Shown here piece after piece: positions 24,273 through 32,476 of a stretch of DNA of 64,000 nt (its first letter is position 1; each line of letters opens with the position of its first letter). The stretch covers positions 186,001-250,000 of the forward strand of contig NZ_JADNRC010000001.1 of NCBI RefSeq assembly GCF_015594725.1, read 5' to 3'. A program made the translations under genes and the position numbers. The notes beneath the pieces were generated by a model that was given only the letters and a program-made list of their open reading frames with translations, did not search any database and was not told where the DNA came from. Origin of the DNA: Flavobacterium sp. ALJ2. Lineage in GTDB: Bacteria > Bacteroidota > Bacteroidia > Flavobacteriales > Flavobacteriaceae.

Positions 24273-24880
24273 AAAGTAAGTTCTTTTATTTGCGCCCTAA
24301 AATAAAGGTCCAAATCCATCATTAAATCAAATTGTGCACGTTTTTGTCTTCGACTTACAGCAGCTTGGTTAATTCCTAATTTTAATCCAATTTCTTCCTG
24401 TGTTAATGTAGGATTCTGTATTGCAATTACTATAAATTCTGCAGCAGGAACTAGCCAATTATCCATAAAAGTTAAGCTTAAGCGTAACATTAAATTAAGT
24501 TTTGTATCAAAATCTGCATTTCCGGATTTTAATGCCAAAGTTGTTTTTTGTTTTTTTAATGTTTCAAAAAGCTCTCCAGAACGTATGAAGGCTGTTCCGT
24601 TACTTTCGGATATTTTCTTGGACGTATGTACTTTGTCTCCAAAACCAATACTCATTCTGGCATCAAGTTTTAGAGTCCTTAGATATGCTTTTATCAATAA
24701 AGTTGACAATAAAGCATCCTCGGGATTCTTAATTTCTATCTGAAATTCATCACCACGATAAATTTCCCATTCATTTGGATTCTTGCCAAACAGGTTAAGA
24801 AGTTTTTTCAAACCATCAATCCAATCTTTGGGTTTTAGCTGTCTAGAACCTATAATATCTCCTGTGATTATACTTATCAT
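24269..24880 (-). CDS. SatD family protein with C-terminal HTH
   Basis: This 203-aa protein starts MISIITGDIIGSRQL, the SatD-family opening. The middle (IYRGDEFQIEI, ARMSIGFGDKV) resembles a nucleotide-cyclase-like fold in outline only. The C-terminal region LTQEEIGLKLGINQAAVSRRQKRAQ is a helix-turn-helix, so DNA binding is likely. An exact -7 box overlaps the alternative TTG two codons upstream, so transcription should begin at about the ATG at 24880 and the mRNA may be leaderless. SatD is named from the Streptococcus mutans sat locus; its function is unproven. It is coupled to DUF3307. Confidence 0.85.
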   Translation of the reverse strand: MISIITGDIIGSRQLKPKDWIDGLKKLLNLFGKNPNEWEIYRGDEFQIEIKNPEDALLSTLLIKAYLRTLKLDARMSIGFGDKVHTSKKISESNGTAFIRSGELFETLKKQKTTLALKSGNADFDTKLNLMLRLSLTFMDNWLVPAAEFIVIAIQNPTLTQEEIGLKLGINQAAVSRRQKRAQFDLMMDLDLYFRAQIKELTL

Positions 24881-24883
24881 ATC

Positions 24884-24891
24884 CAAATATA
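24884..24891 (-). promoter_or_regulatory. Promoter -7 element of the satD-like operon
   Basis: On the minus strand this reads TATATTTG, an exact match, ending 3 bp before the ATG. This predicts a leaderless or nearly leaderless transcript. Confidence 0.55.
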
Positions 24892-24949
24892 ATTAAAAAT
24901 TAAATAGCATTTTAATTTCAATTTGTTCCACTTCTTTAGTTTGCCTATT

Positions 24950-25100
24950 GTAAAATGCGTCTTTCGACTTCACTTGAGAAGATGTATCTTGAGTGTTTTT
25001 GTTATACTTTCTGTTGTGTCAGGCTGAGGAGTAGAAGCCTCTTACATTCAGTATAGGTTGTTTATATAATGATTCTCCTACTCCCCTAAGGAAGATAATA
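24950..25100. repeat. Degenerate intergenic repeat remnants
   Basis: Within the 367-bp gap between the satD-like gene and the HMG-CoA lyase gene, CTTTCGACTTCACTTGAG and GTCAGGCTGAGGAGTAGAAG look like decayed halves of the TTCGACTCCGCTCAG-type intergenic repeats frequent in Bacteroidota. GAGTAG/CTACTC can also pair around 25031 and 25083. No gene was found. The rest of the gap is AT-rich with a weak -7 box (TAACTTAG) near 25220. Confidence 0.35.
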
Positions 25101-25247
25101 GTATTACAAATATAAGGAATTTTATTATTTATTACAATTTTATGTAATAGTGTGTATTATTACGTTTTTCTGTAATAAAATAAACAAAGCGATATTTCTT
25201 ATTTATATAAAAAAGACAGTAACTTAGCATTTAGAAACAGAGCCACT

Positions 25248-26114
25248 TTGAGTAAAGAAATTAAGATTATCGAATGTCCAAGAGATGCCATGCAAGGTAT
25301 TAAAACATTTATTCCTACTAAGAATAAGGTTTCTTATATCCAGTCTTTGTTACGAGTAGGTTTTGATACTATTGATTTTGGGAGTTTTGTTTCTCCAAAA
25401 GCAATTCCTCAAATGCAGGATACTGCTGCGGTTTTGGCACAATTAGATTTATCGCAAACAGTAAGTAAATTATTAGCGATTATAGCAAACACACAAGGAG
25501 CAGAAATAGCTTCAGAACATAAAGAGATTCAATATTTGGGATTTCCATTTTCTATTTCAGAGAATTTCCAAATGCGGAATACACATAAAACTATAGCTGA
25601 ATCTATAATTACGCTTCAGGAAATATTAGAAATAGCCGATAAAAAGAATAAAGAGGTAATAACATATCTTTCGATGGGATTCGGGAATCCGTATGGAGAT
25701 CCTTGGAACGTTGAAATTGTTGGCGAATGGACAGAGAAATTGTCTAAGATGGGCGTGAAAACACTTTCGCTTTCAGATACAGTGGGAAGTTCAACACCAG
25801 ATATTATTACTTATCTGTTTTCGAATTTAATCGCACAATATCCTAAAATTGAGTTTGGTGCGCACCTACATACAACACCTAGTACTTGGTTTGAGAAAAT
25901 TGATGCTGCTTTTCGCGCAGGTTGCTACCGTTTTGATGGGGCAATTCAAGGTTTTGGAGGGTGCCCTATGGCAACGGATAAGTTAACAGGGAATATGCCA
26001 ACAGAAAAAATGGTATCATATTTTACAGCACAAAAACAAAATACCAATATAAGAGCAATGAGTTTTGAAAGTGCATATAATGAAGCTTCAAAGCTGTTTG
26101 GTGCTTATCATTAA
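25248..26114 (+). CDS. Hydroxymethylglutaryl-CoA lyase
   Basis: This 288-aa TIM-barrel enzyme of the HMG-CoA lyase/DRE-TIM family cleaves HMG-CoA to acetoacetate and acetyl-CoA in leucine breakdown. Visible motifs are the strand-1 ECPRDAMQG (usual RDGLQ), DFGSFVSPKAIPQM, LSLSDTVGSSTPD, the metal-binding HLHTTP and the active-site cysteine loop GFGGCPMA. The start is TTG, which gives the family N-terminus directly. DAMQ instead of DGLQ is a mild departure. It stands alone, with no other leucine-degradation gene in the window. Confidence 0.88.
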   Translation: MSKEIKIIECPRDAMQGIKTFIPTKNKVSYIQSLLRVGFDTIDFGSFVSPKAIPQMQDTAAVLAQLDLSQTVSKLLAIIANTQGAEIASEHKEIQYLGFPFSISENFQMRNTHKTIAESIITLQEILEIADKKNKEVITYLSMGFGNPYGDPWNVEIVGEWTEKLSKMGVKTLSLSDTVGSSTPDIITYLFSNLIAQYPKIEFGAHLHTTPSTWFEKIDAAFRAGCYRFDGAIQGFGGCPMATDKLTGNMPTEKMVSYFTAQKQNTNIRAMSFESAYNEASKLFGAYH

Positions 26115-26200
26115 ACAATCATTAATTTTTTTTGTAAAGAAGTAATAAGTGAGAATTAAAATCCGTTGTTAGCATAGTATTAAACTAAAATAATTTTACA

Positions 26201-26752
26201 ATGAAACCATATCTCCATAATATGTTTCTTAGGTTAATAATCGTTACGGTATTGTTTTGTTCGTGCGCGAGTGATTTAGATTTTGATCAGACTAAAGATC
26301 TTACATTAGAACCTGTTATTGTTGCCAATTTAACTTATTTTGATGTTAAAGCAAGTGCATTTGTTGATAATGGAACGGAGCAAAATGTTTTTTTTGATGC
26401 AAAGGATTTTGATGTATTTAGAGATAGTTTTTTTAGAGATAACTTAAAGAAAGCGGAGTTCAATTTTGAAATTGAAAATACAATATCTCGGGCTTATATT
26501 GTTAGCATGGTTTTTTTAGATGAAAATAATCAAGTCATGCATGATACAGAGATAAATGTTCCGGCTTATGTAAACACGCCAAATAGTGTAAAGCATACTG
26601 ATGTTTTCGAAAATCAAACACTAGATTTATTAAAAAAGTCGGTCAAGCTAGAAATAAGAATCACTATGCTTGCGGGAACACCATTAACAGCAGATAGTTC
26701 AGGGAATTTAAAGTTACGTTCAGGAGCAACCCTTTACTTCGAGATAAAATGA
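26201..26752 (+). CDS. Lipoprotein paired with a DUF5723 protein
   Basis: This 183-aa protein has a type II signal peptide. Hydrophobic residues 9-18 lead to a lipobox ending in the Cys of LFCSCAS. An internal ATG at 26222 would also give a working signal. The mature part is mostly beta strand, with no catalytic motif recognised. The stop overlaps the next ATG by 4 bp, and the two form a pair common in Flavobacteria. It probably works at the outer membrane with the DUF5723 barrel. Confidence 0.85.
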   Translation: MKPYLHNMFLRLIIVTVLFCSCASDLDFDQTKDLTLEPVIVANLTYFDVKASAFVDNGTEQNVFFDAKDFDVFRDSFFRDNLKKAEFNFEIENTISRAYIVSMVFLDENNQVMHDTEINVPAYVNTPNSVKHTDVFENQTLDLLKKSVKLEIRITMLAGTPLTADSSGNLKLRSGATLYFEIK

Positions 26753-28149
26753 AAAAAAAATATTTAGTTTTGTTGTTAGTGATGAGCATTTCTGGAATGG
26801 CTCAAAATAAACAAGTGTTATATAATTTTACTTCTATTCCACAATCGTCGCTTGTAAATCCCGGAGCAGACGTTTCCTATAAATATTATTTTGGAGTGCC
26901 ATTACTTTCTGGTATTTCGGCAAATATTGGCTCGAGTAGCTTTTCAGCTTATGATTTGTTTGCAAATAATGGAGTCGATTTTAATACCAAATTGAGAAAT
27001 GCAGTAAATAAAGCTTCCAAAAATGATAAGGTTTCTGTTAATGAGCAAATCGAATTATTTTCAGGAGGATTCAAAGTTGGTGGTCGTGAGAGTAAAGCCT
27101 ATGTTTCGTTTGGAGTATATCAAGAAGCCGATTTTTTTATGTACGTTCCCAAAGATCTGGCATTATTGGCATTAGACGGGAATAAAAATTATATCGGAAA
27201 ATCATTCGATTTAAGTCAGTTAACTGCCAAAGCCGAAGTGATTTCTGTTTTTCATATAGGTTATCATAAAAAAGTGAGTGATAAACTGGTCTTAGGAGGT
27301 CGGGCAAAATTGTATTCTAGCGGATTAAATGCAACTTCTACAAAAAATTCGGGATATATTTATACAGGGAACTCAAACACAACAATGTATAACCAAATCA
27401 TATCCTCTAATTTAGAAGTGAAAACTTCTGGAATTGCCGAATTTCGTAAAGACGATTATAATGGAAGTATAGCTTCGGATATTGCACAAAATACTTTTTT
27501 AGGTGGGAATTTTGGGCTTGGTTTCGATGCTGGAATAACTTATTACCCTAAAAAAAATATTCAGATTACAGCAAGTGTTATCGATGTAGGTTTTATTCGT
27601 CACAGTAAAGATGTCGAAACACTTACCTATAAAGGCTATTATCAATATGAAGGAGTAAATCCTAATTTTACTAATCCTGAAAAACCAGAAAATGTATTCG
27701 ATGAGTTCGAAGCGGCAATACCACGTGACTCACTTTATAGTAAATATACCACTTGGCGACCTGTGAAATTTAATTCATCAATCCAGTATTCTTTCGGTGA
27801 ATCCAGATCCGACGAAGATTGTAATTGTCAATCACATGGTGAAACAGAATATCTTAATGGAGTTGGGGCACAGTTATTCGTAATGTCTACGCCAAGAACG
27901 CCATTAGTTGCTTTAACAGCTTTTTATAGACGTACCCTTTTCGAAAATCTTCAAGTAAAAGCAACTTACACAATAGATTCTTTTTCTTCAAAAAACATAG
28001 GATTTGGGCTTTCAACAAATTTAGGTAAGTTTAATTTATACGCCATGGTCGATAATATTCTGGAATACAAGGATATTACAAAAGCCAATAGTGCTACGTT
28101 TCAATTTGGACTTAATTTTATTTTCAAGGAAAATTCTAAATACTATTAA
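26749..28149 (+). CDS. DUF5723 outer-membrane beta-barrel protein
   Basis: This 466-aa protein has a cleavable signal peptide (MKKKYLVLLLVMSISGMAQ). The mature N-terminus NFTSIPQSSLVNPGADVSYKYYFGVPLLSGIS is characteristic of DUF5723. The remainder alternates short amphipathic strands and turns and ends FQFGLNFIFKE, typical of outer-membrane barrels. The family is related in architecture to PorV/FadL-like proteins, but its transport role is unknown. It is translated from an ATG overlapping the lipoprotein stop. A Flavo-1-like RNA on the other strand follows 5 bp after the stop. Confidence 0.88.
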   Translation: MKKKYLVLLLVMSISGMAQNKQVLYNFTSIPQSSLVNPGADVSYKYYFGVPLLSGISANIGSSSFSAYDLFANNGVDFNTKLRNAVNKASKNDKVSVNEQIELFSGGFKVGGRESKAYVSFGVYQEADFFMYVPKDLALLALDGNKNYIGKSFDLSQLTAKAEVISVFHIGYHKKVSDKLVLGGRAKLYSSGLNATSTKNSGYIYTGNSNTTMYNQIISSNLEVKTSGIAEFRKDDYNGSIASDIAQNTFLGGNFGLGFDAGITYYPKKNIQITASVIDVGFIRHSKDVETLTYKGYYQYEGVNPNFTNPEKPENVFDEFEAAIPRDSLYSKYTTWRPVKFNSSIQYSFGESRSDEDCNCQSHGETEYLNGVGAQLFVMSTPRTPLVALTAFYRRTLFENLQVKATYTIDSFSSKNIGFGLSTNLGKFNLYAMVDNILEYKDITKANSATFQFGLNFIFKENSKYY

Positions 28150-28154
28150 GTTAT

Positions 28155-28260
28155 TTTCTATAAGAAGCTAATCCCGCTGTCCGCTATATCTTTTATGGTG
28201 AACCCCACCATAAAAGGATGTCGCTCCCATCAGGGCTAGGGATATAGTAACTTATAGAAA
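28155..28260 (-). ncRNA. Structured RNA resembling the Flavo-1 motif, copy 2
   Basis: The minus strand carries AGCCCTGATGGGAGCGACATCC, then an 11-bp hairpin (28190-28200 with 28206-28216, loop of 5), then AAAAGATATAGCGGACAGCGGGATTAGCTTCT-type sequence split as in copy 1. An outer stem TTTCTATAAG/CTTATAGAAA (28251-28260 with 28155-28164) is perfect over 10 bp. The blocks match 1135-1220 while the hairpin sequence differs and still pairs. A one-mismatch -7 box (TAAATTTC, 28286-28293) lies about 25 nt upstream. No same-strand gene follows, so this copy looks free-standing. Confidence 0.75.
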
Positions 28261-28345
28261 GCTTTTTCAATAGAAACTAGCTATCGAAATTTATAAATAC
28301 TTAAATTTATGAATAGTGTAACGTAAAAGTTTTCAATTTATTTAC

Positions 28346-28353
28346 TATATTTG
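28346..28353 (+). promoter_or_regulatory. Promoter -7 element of guaB
   Basis: TATATTTG is an exact match, 26 bp before the guaB ATG. Confidence 0.65.
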
Positions 28354-28356
28354 CAC

Positions 28357-28376
28357 GCAATTCAACTAGAAATTGC
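28357..28376 (+). promoter_or_regulatory. Hairpin in the short guaB leader
   Basis: GCAATT and AATTGC pair over 6 bp with an 8-nt loop, ending 3 nt before the guaB ATG. The stem occupies the place of a ribosome-binding site, so it could affect initiation. Confidence 0.3.
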
Positions 28377-28379
28377 ACC

Positions 28380-29852
28380 ATGATAGCACACAACTCCAAG
28401 ATTATCGGCGAAGGTTTAACTTACGACGATGTATTATTAGTACCTAACTACTCGAATGTGCTTCCTCGCGAAGTGAGTATCAAATCAAAATTTTCTCGAA
28501 ATATAACATTAAACGTTCCAATCGTATCAGCAGCTATGGATACAGTTACCGAAAGTGCAATGGCAATTGCTATGGCGCAAGAAGGAGGAATAGGTGTTTT
28601 GCATAAAAATATGACTATCGAGCAGCAAGCTGCTAAAGTGCGTAGAGTAAAGCGTGCGGAGTCTGGAATGATAATCGATCCAGTTACTTTGCCATTAACT
28701 TCTACAGTAGCCGATGCTCAAATGGCGATGAAAGAATTCGGAATTGGTGGAATCCCAATTGTTGATGAAAATAGAATTTTAAAAGGAATTGTTACCAATC
28801 GTGACTTACGTTTCGAAAAAAATGGAACAAGACCAATCGTTGAGGTTATGACAAGTCAGAACTTGGTAACTGTAGCCGAAGGAACTTCATTAGAACAAGC
28901 CGAAGTAGTTTTACAAGGACATAAAATAGAAAAATTACCAGTTGTTAATGCAAACTATGAATTAGTTGGGTTAATTACTTTTAGAGATATTACAAAACTT
29001 ACACAAAAACCAATTGCAAATAAAGATGTTTACGGGCGTTTGCGTGTTGCAGCTGCAATTGGAGTAACAGGTGATGCTGTTGAAAGAGCTGCTGCATTAG
29101 TTGCTGCAGGTGTAGATGCTATTATTATTGATACAGCACACGGACATACAGAAGGTGTTGTGAATGTATTAAAAGAAGTAAAAAGCAAATTCCCAGAAAT
29201 TGATGTTATTGTGGGTAATATAGCGACTCCGGAAGCTGCTAAATATTTAGTTGATAATGGTGCCGATGGTGTAAAAGTAGGTATTGGACCAGGTTCAATC
29301 TGTACAACGCGTATCGTTGCAGGAGTTGGTTTCCCTCAATTCTCTGCAGTTTTAGAAGTTGCTGCAGCTATAAAAGGAACTGGTGTACCAGTAATTGCCG
29401 ATGGAGGAATACGTTATACAGGAGATATTCCTAAAGCAATTGCTGCTGGAGCCGATTGTGTAATGTTAGGATCATTATTAGCAGGTACAAAAGAATCTCC
29501 AGGTGAAACTATTATTTTTGAAGGAAGAAAATTCAAATCTTATCGCGGAATGGGTTCGGTAGAGGCGATGCAAGGTGGTTCAAAAGACCGTTATTTCCAA
29601 GATGTTGAGGATGATGTTAAAAAACTAGTTCCAGAAGGAATTGTAGGTCGTGTTCCTTACAAAGGGGAATTAAACGAAAGTATGCTTCAGTTCATTGGGG
29701 GACTTCGTGCAGGAATGGGATATTGTGGTTCAAAAGATATTCCTACTTTACAAGAGTCAGGACGTTTTGTTAGAATCACGTCAAGTGGAATTACAGAAAG
29801 TCATCCGCATAATGTAACTATTACAAAAGAAGCTCCAAATTATTCAAGATAA
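28380..29852 (+). CDS. guaB: IMP dehydrogenase
   Basis: GuaB oxidises IMP to XMP with NAD+, the first committed step to GMP. The 490-aa protein has a TIM barrel interrupted by two CBS domains (about residues 95-205) that usually bind adenine/guanine nucleotides. The active-site loop [13 protein letters not shown] has the catalytic Cys308. [27 protein letters not shown] and the flap segment [25 protein letters not shown] are in place. It is monocistronic with its own promoter and terminator. Confidence 0.98.
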   Translation: MIAHNSKIIGEGLTYDDVLLVPNYSNVLPREVSIKSKFSRNITLNVPIVSAAMDTVTESAMAIAMAQEGGIGVLHKNMTIEQQAAKVRRVKRAESGMIIDPVTLPLTSTVADAQMAMKEFGIGGIPIVDENRILKGIVTNRDLRFEKNGTRPIVEVMTSQNLVTVAEGTSLEQAEVVLQGHKIEKLPVVNANYELVGLITFRDITKLTQKPIANKDVYGRLRVAAAIGVTGDAVERAAALVAAGVDAIIIDTAHGHTEGVVNVLKEVKSKFPEIDVIVGNIATPEAAKYLVDNGADGVKVGIGPGSICTTRIVAGVGFPQFSAVLEVAAAIKGTGVPVIADGGIRYTGDIPKAIAAGADCVMLGSLLAGTKESPGETIIFEGRKFKSYRGMGSVEAMQGGSKDRYFQDVEDDVKKLVPEGIVGRVPYKGELNESMLQFIGGLRAGMGYCGSKDIPTLQESGRFVRITSSGITESHPHNVTITKEAPNYSR

Positions 29853-29874
29853 TCTTGAGAATTCTATATAAAAC

Positions 29875-29909
29875 AAAAGACATAAGATTTAGTTTCTTAT
29901 GTCTTTTTT
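29875..29909. terminator. Terminator between guaB and NUDIX gene
   Basis: The 13-bp arms AAAAGACATAAGA and TCTTATGTCTTTT flank a 7-nt loop, then T. It can work for both convergent genes. Confidence 0.88.
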
Positions 29910-29914
29910 ATGTT

Positions 29915-30496
29915 TTAAACTAGTCCTTTTATCTTAGCATGTTGTAATAATAAAATGGTTTTAGCATCTTTTATTTCGCCAGTTGTAATCATATTGTAAG
30001 CTTCATCAAAAGTCATTTCTAGTACTTCGATATTTTCATTTTCACTATCGAGTCCTCCGCCTTCGCTAACTTTCATGCTTTGGTCATATTCTCCTGTAAA
30101 TAAATATAAAATTTCTGTTACAGATCCGGGCGACATATAAGTTTCAATTACTTTGTTTACATTTTTTAAACGATATCCTGTTTCTTCTTCAGTTTCTCTG
30201 ATAATGCATTCTTTGGGATTGTCTTTGTCTAATAGTCCAGCGCAAACTTCAATCATCATTCCAGAATCATTTCCGTTAAGATAAGTAGGCATACGAAATT
30301 GTCTGGTAAGGACTACTGTTTTCTTTTTGGAATTATAAAGTAAAATTGCTGCTCCATTTCCTCTGTCGTATACTTCTCGGCTGTGAGTTTCTAGTGCTTC
30401 ATTTTTCTTTTGATAGTTAAAAGTTACTTTGTTTAATATGTACCAATTATCAGATAGCAGTTTAGTTTCTGTTATTTTTATTTTAGGATTACTCAT
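29915..30496 (-). CDS. NUDIX hydrolase, NudK/ADP-sugar pyrophosphatase-like
   Basis: This 193-aa protein has the Nudix box GLLDKDNPKECIIRETEEETGY (GX5EX7REUXEEXGU form) for Mg2+-dependent cleavage of nucleoside diphosphates linked to a second group. Upstream features YDRGNGAAILLYN and VLTRQFRMPTY and the downstream MSPGSVTEILYLFTGEY match the GDP-mannose pyrophosphatase NudK/ADP-ribose pyrophosphatase group. The exact substrate is not certain. It lies downstream of purA on the same strand but is separated by a strong terminator. Confidence 0.9.
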   Translation of the reverse strand: MSNPKIKITETKLLSDNWYILNKVTFNYQKKNEALETHSREVYDRGNGAAILLYNSKKKTVVLTRQFRMPTYLNGNDSGMMIEVCAGLLDKDNPKECIIRETEEETGYRLKNVNKVIETYMSPGSVTEILYLFTGEYDQSMKVSEGGGLDSENENIEVLEMTFDEAYNMITTGEIKDAKTILLLQHAKIKGLV

Positions 30497-30512
30497 ATAT
30501 AATTTTTTTTGG

Positions 30513-30543
30513 CAAAAAAAACGCTCTGGAATCCAGAGCGTTT
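30513..30543 (-). terminator. Intrinsic terminator of purA
   Basis: The arms AAACGCTCTGGA and TCCAGAGCGTTT form a strong GC-containing 12-bp stem with a T run on the minus strand, just after the purA stop and before the NUDIX start. Confidence 0.9.
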
Positions 30544-30551
30544 AGTTTTTT

Positions 30552-31823
30552 TTATTTAAGTATCGTTTGTTTTCTGTCTGGACCTACAGAAACAATTTTG
30601 ATAGGTACTTCGACTGCTGCCTCGATAAACTCGATATATTCTTTTAATTCAGCTGGTAGCTCTTCGTAAGTTGTCATTCCAGTTAAATCAGCTTGCCATC
30701 CTTTGAACTCTTTATAAATTGGAGTTACATTTTCTGGTTCGATATTGTAAGGGAAGTGAGAAATGTTTTTTCCTTTGTAATTGTATTCAGTGCACACTTT
30801 TAAAGTTTCAAATCCAGAAAGTACATCGCCTTTCATCATCATTAATTGTGTAACACCATTTACTTGAATAGCGTATTTTAATGCTACTAAGTCTAACCAT
30901 CCGCAACGTCTTTGTCTTCCTGTAACTGAACCAAATTCGTTTCCTATTTTTGCCATTGTGGCTCCAACTTCGTCAAAAAGTTCAGTTGGGAAAGGACCAC
31001 TTCCTACACGAGTTACGTATGCTTTGAAAATTCCGTAAACTTCTTTTATTTTGTTTGGTGCAATTCCTAAACCAGTACATGCTCCAGCAGCAGTAGTGTT
31101 AGATGATGTTACAAAAGGATATGTTCCGAAATCTACATCTAATAAAGATCCCTGAGCGCCTTCACATAGAATAGACTTGCCTGCTTTTTGAGCTTGGTGC
31201 ATATATTCTTCACTATCAATAAAATCTAATTTTTTTAATTCTTCGATAGCTTCAAAAAATTCTTTTTCAAGTTCTACTAAGTTGTATTGAATGTCAACAT
31301 CATAAAAAGCAATCATAGCTTCGTGTTTGTCTGCTAGTGCTCTATAGCGTTCTTTGAAGTCTTCTAATTCAATATCGCCAACACGTAAACCGTTTCTACC
31401 TGTTTTGTCCATATAAGTTGGGCCAATACCTTTTAATGTAGAACCAATTTTAGCTTTTCCTTTTGATGCTTCCGAAGCGGCATCCAGTAGGCGGTGTGTT
31501 GGTAAAATTAAATGTGCTTTTCTAGATATAATTAATTTGCTTTTTATGTCTAAATTAAATTTTTCTAAACCTTCAATTTCTTTTTGAAAAACTACAGGAT
31601 CTATTACAACACCATTACCAATAATGTTAATAGATTTCTCGTGAAAAATCCCTGAAGGAATTGTTCTTAAAACATGTTTTATTCCGTCAAATTCTAAAGT
31701 GTGTCCTGCATTTGGTCCACCTTGAAAACGAGCAATAATGTCGTAATTCGAGGTAAGAACGTCTACAATTTTTCCTTTACCTTCATCTCCCCATTGTAAT
31801 CCTAGTAATAAATCTACGGTCAT
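30552..31823 (-). CDS. purA: Adenylosuccinate synthase
   Basis: PurA joins IMP and aspartate with GTP to give adenylosuccinate on the route to AMP. The 423-aa protein has the N-terminal GTP-binding QWGDEGKGK with the catalytic Asp13, GGPNAGH, STLKGIGPTYMDK, CEGAQGSLLD, TVTGRQRRCGWLD and the C-terminal PDRKQTI. It is the last of three minus-strand genes in the order relA/spoT, fur family, purA. ppGpp from RelA/SpoT is known to inhibit PurA in other bacteria, so the neighbourhood is suggestive. Confidence 0.98.
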   Translation of the reverse strand: MTVDLLLGLQWGDEGKGKIVDVLTSNYDIIARFQGGPNAGHTLEFDGIKHVLRTIPSGIFHEKSINIIGNGVVIDPVVFQKEIEGLEKFNLDIKSKLIISRKAHLILPTHRLLDAASEASKGKAKIGSTLKGIGPTYMDKTGRNGLRVGDIELEDFKERYRALADKHEAMIAFYDVDIQYNLVELEKEFFEAIEELKKLDFIDSEEYMHQAQKAGKSILCEGAQGSLLDVDFGTYPFVTSSNTTAAGACTGLGIAPNKIKEVYGIFKAYVTRVGSGPFPTELFDEVGATMAKIGNEFGSVTGRQRRCGWLDLVALKYAIQVNGVTQLMMMKGDVLSGFETLKVCTEYNYKGKNISHFPYNIEPENVTPIYKEFKGWQADLTGMTTYEELPAELKEYIEFIEAAVEVPIKIVSVGPDRKQTILK

Positions 31824-31929
31824 TCTGTTTTTAATTTTAATTGTAGAGATGGTTTTTTGCCACCTGCTCAGATTAATTAGTTGTCTATTTTATTTAAATA
31901 TTTTTGAGAGCAATCTTTTTGTTGATTGT

Positions 31930-32385
31930 CTATTTTTGTTTTTTGTTTCCGTAAAAATATAAAGAATGATTCGTGATTTCGATATCAAATATTTCTTCGA
32001 TTGTTTTTTTTATGGTCTGAATTCTAGGATCGCAAAATTCGATTACTTCGCCAGAATCAGTCATAATAATATGATCGTGTTGTTTGTCAAAATACGATTT
32101 CTCGTAATAGGCTTGATTTTGTCCAAATTGATGTTTACGAACCAAAGCACAATCTAATAATAACTCTATCGTATTGTATAAAGTAGCTCTACTTACACGA
32201 TAATTTTTATTTTTCATTTTGATATATAAGTTTTCAATATCAAAATGTTCTTCGCTATCATATATTTCCTGAAGTATAGCATAACGTTCAGGGGTTTTAC
32301 GATGGCCTTTTTGCTCAAGATATAATGTAAAAACATTTTTTACAATTTCTTGATTTTTGTTGTTGTCAGTTGAAATGAGTGTCAT
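31930..32385 (-). CDS. Fur-family transcriptional regulator without structural-zinc cysteines
   Basis: This 151-aa protein has an N-terminal winged helix ([41 protein letters not shown]) and a C-terminal metal-binding dimerisation domain ([30 protein letters not shown]). The usual CxxC pairs are absent: the first is MTDS and the tail lacks the second, so no Cys4 zinc site can form. The start is the ATG at 32385; a TTG lies three codons upstream. It is placed between relA/spoT and purA. Metal and targets (Fur, Zur or PerR type) cannot be told. Confidence 0.92.
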   Translation of the reverse strand: MTLISTDNNKNQEIVKNVFTLYLEQKGHRKTPERYAILQEIYDSEEHFDIENLYIKMKNKNYRVSRATLYNTIELLLDCALVRKHQFGQNQAYYEKSYFDKQHDHIIMTDSGEVIEFCDPRIQTIKKTIEEIFDIEITNHSLYFYGNKKQK

Positions 32386-32476
32386 ATCCTGCAAAGATAA
32401 TTTATTATTTTAAATGAATAAAAGTTTCCTGTTTAAAGTTTCACGTTCAAATGTTTAATCTTAAAAATTCAGGGGC

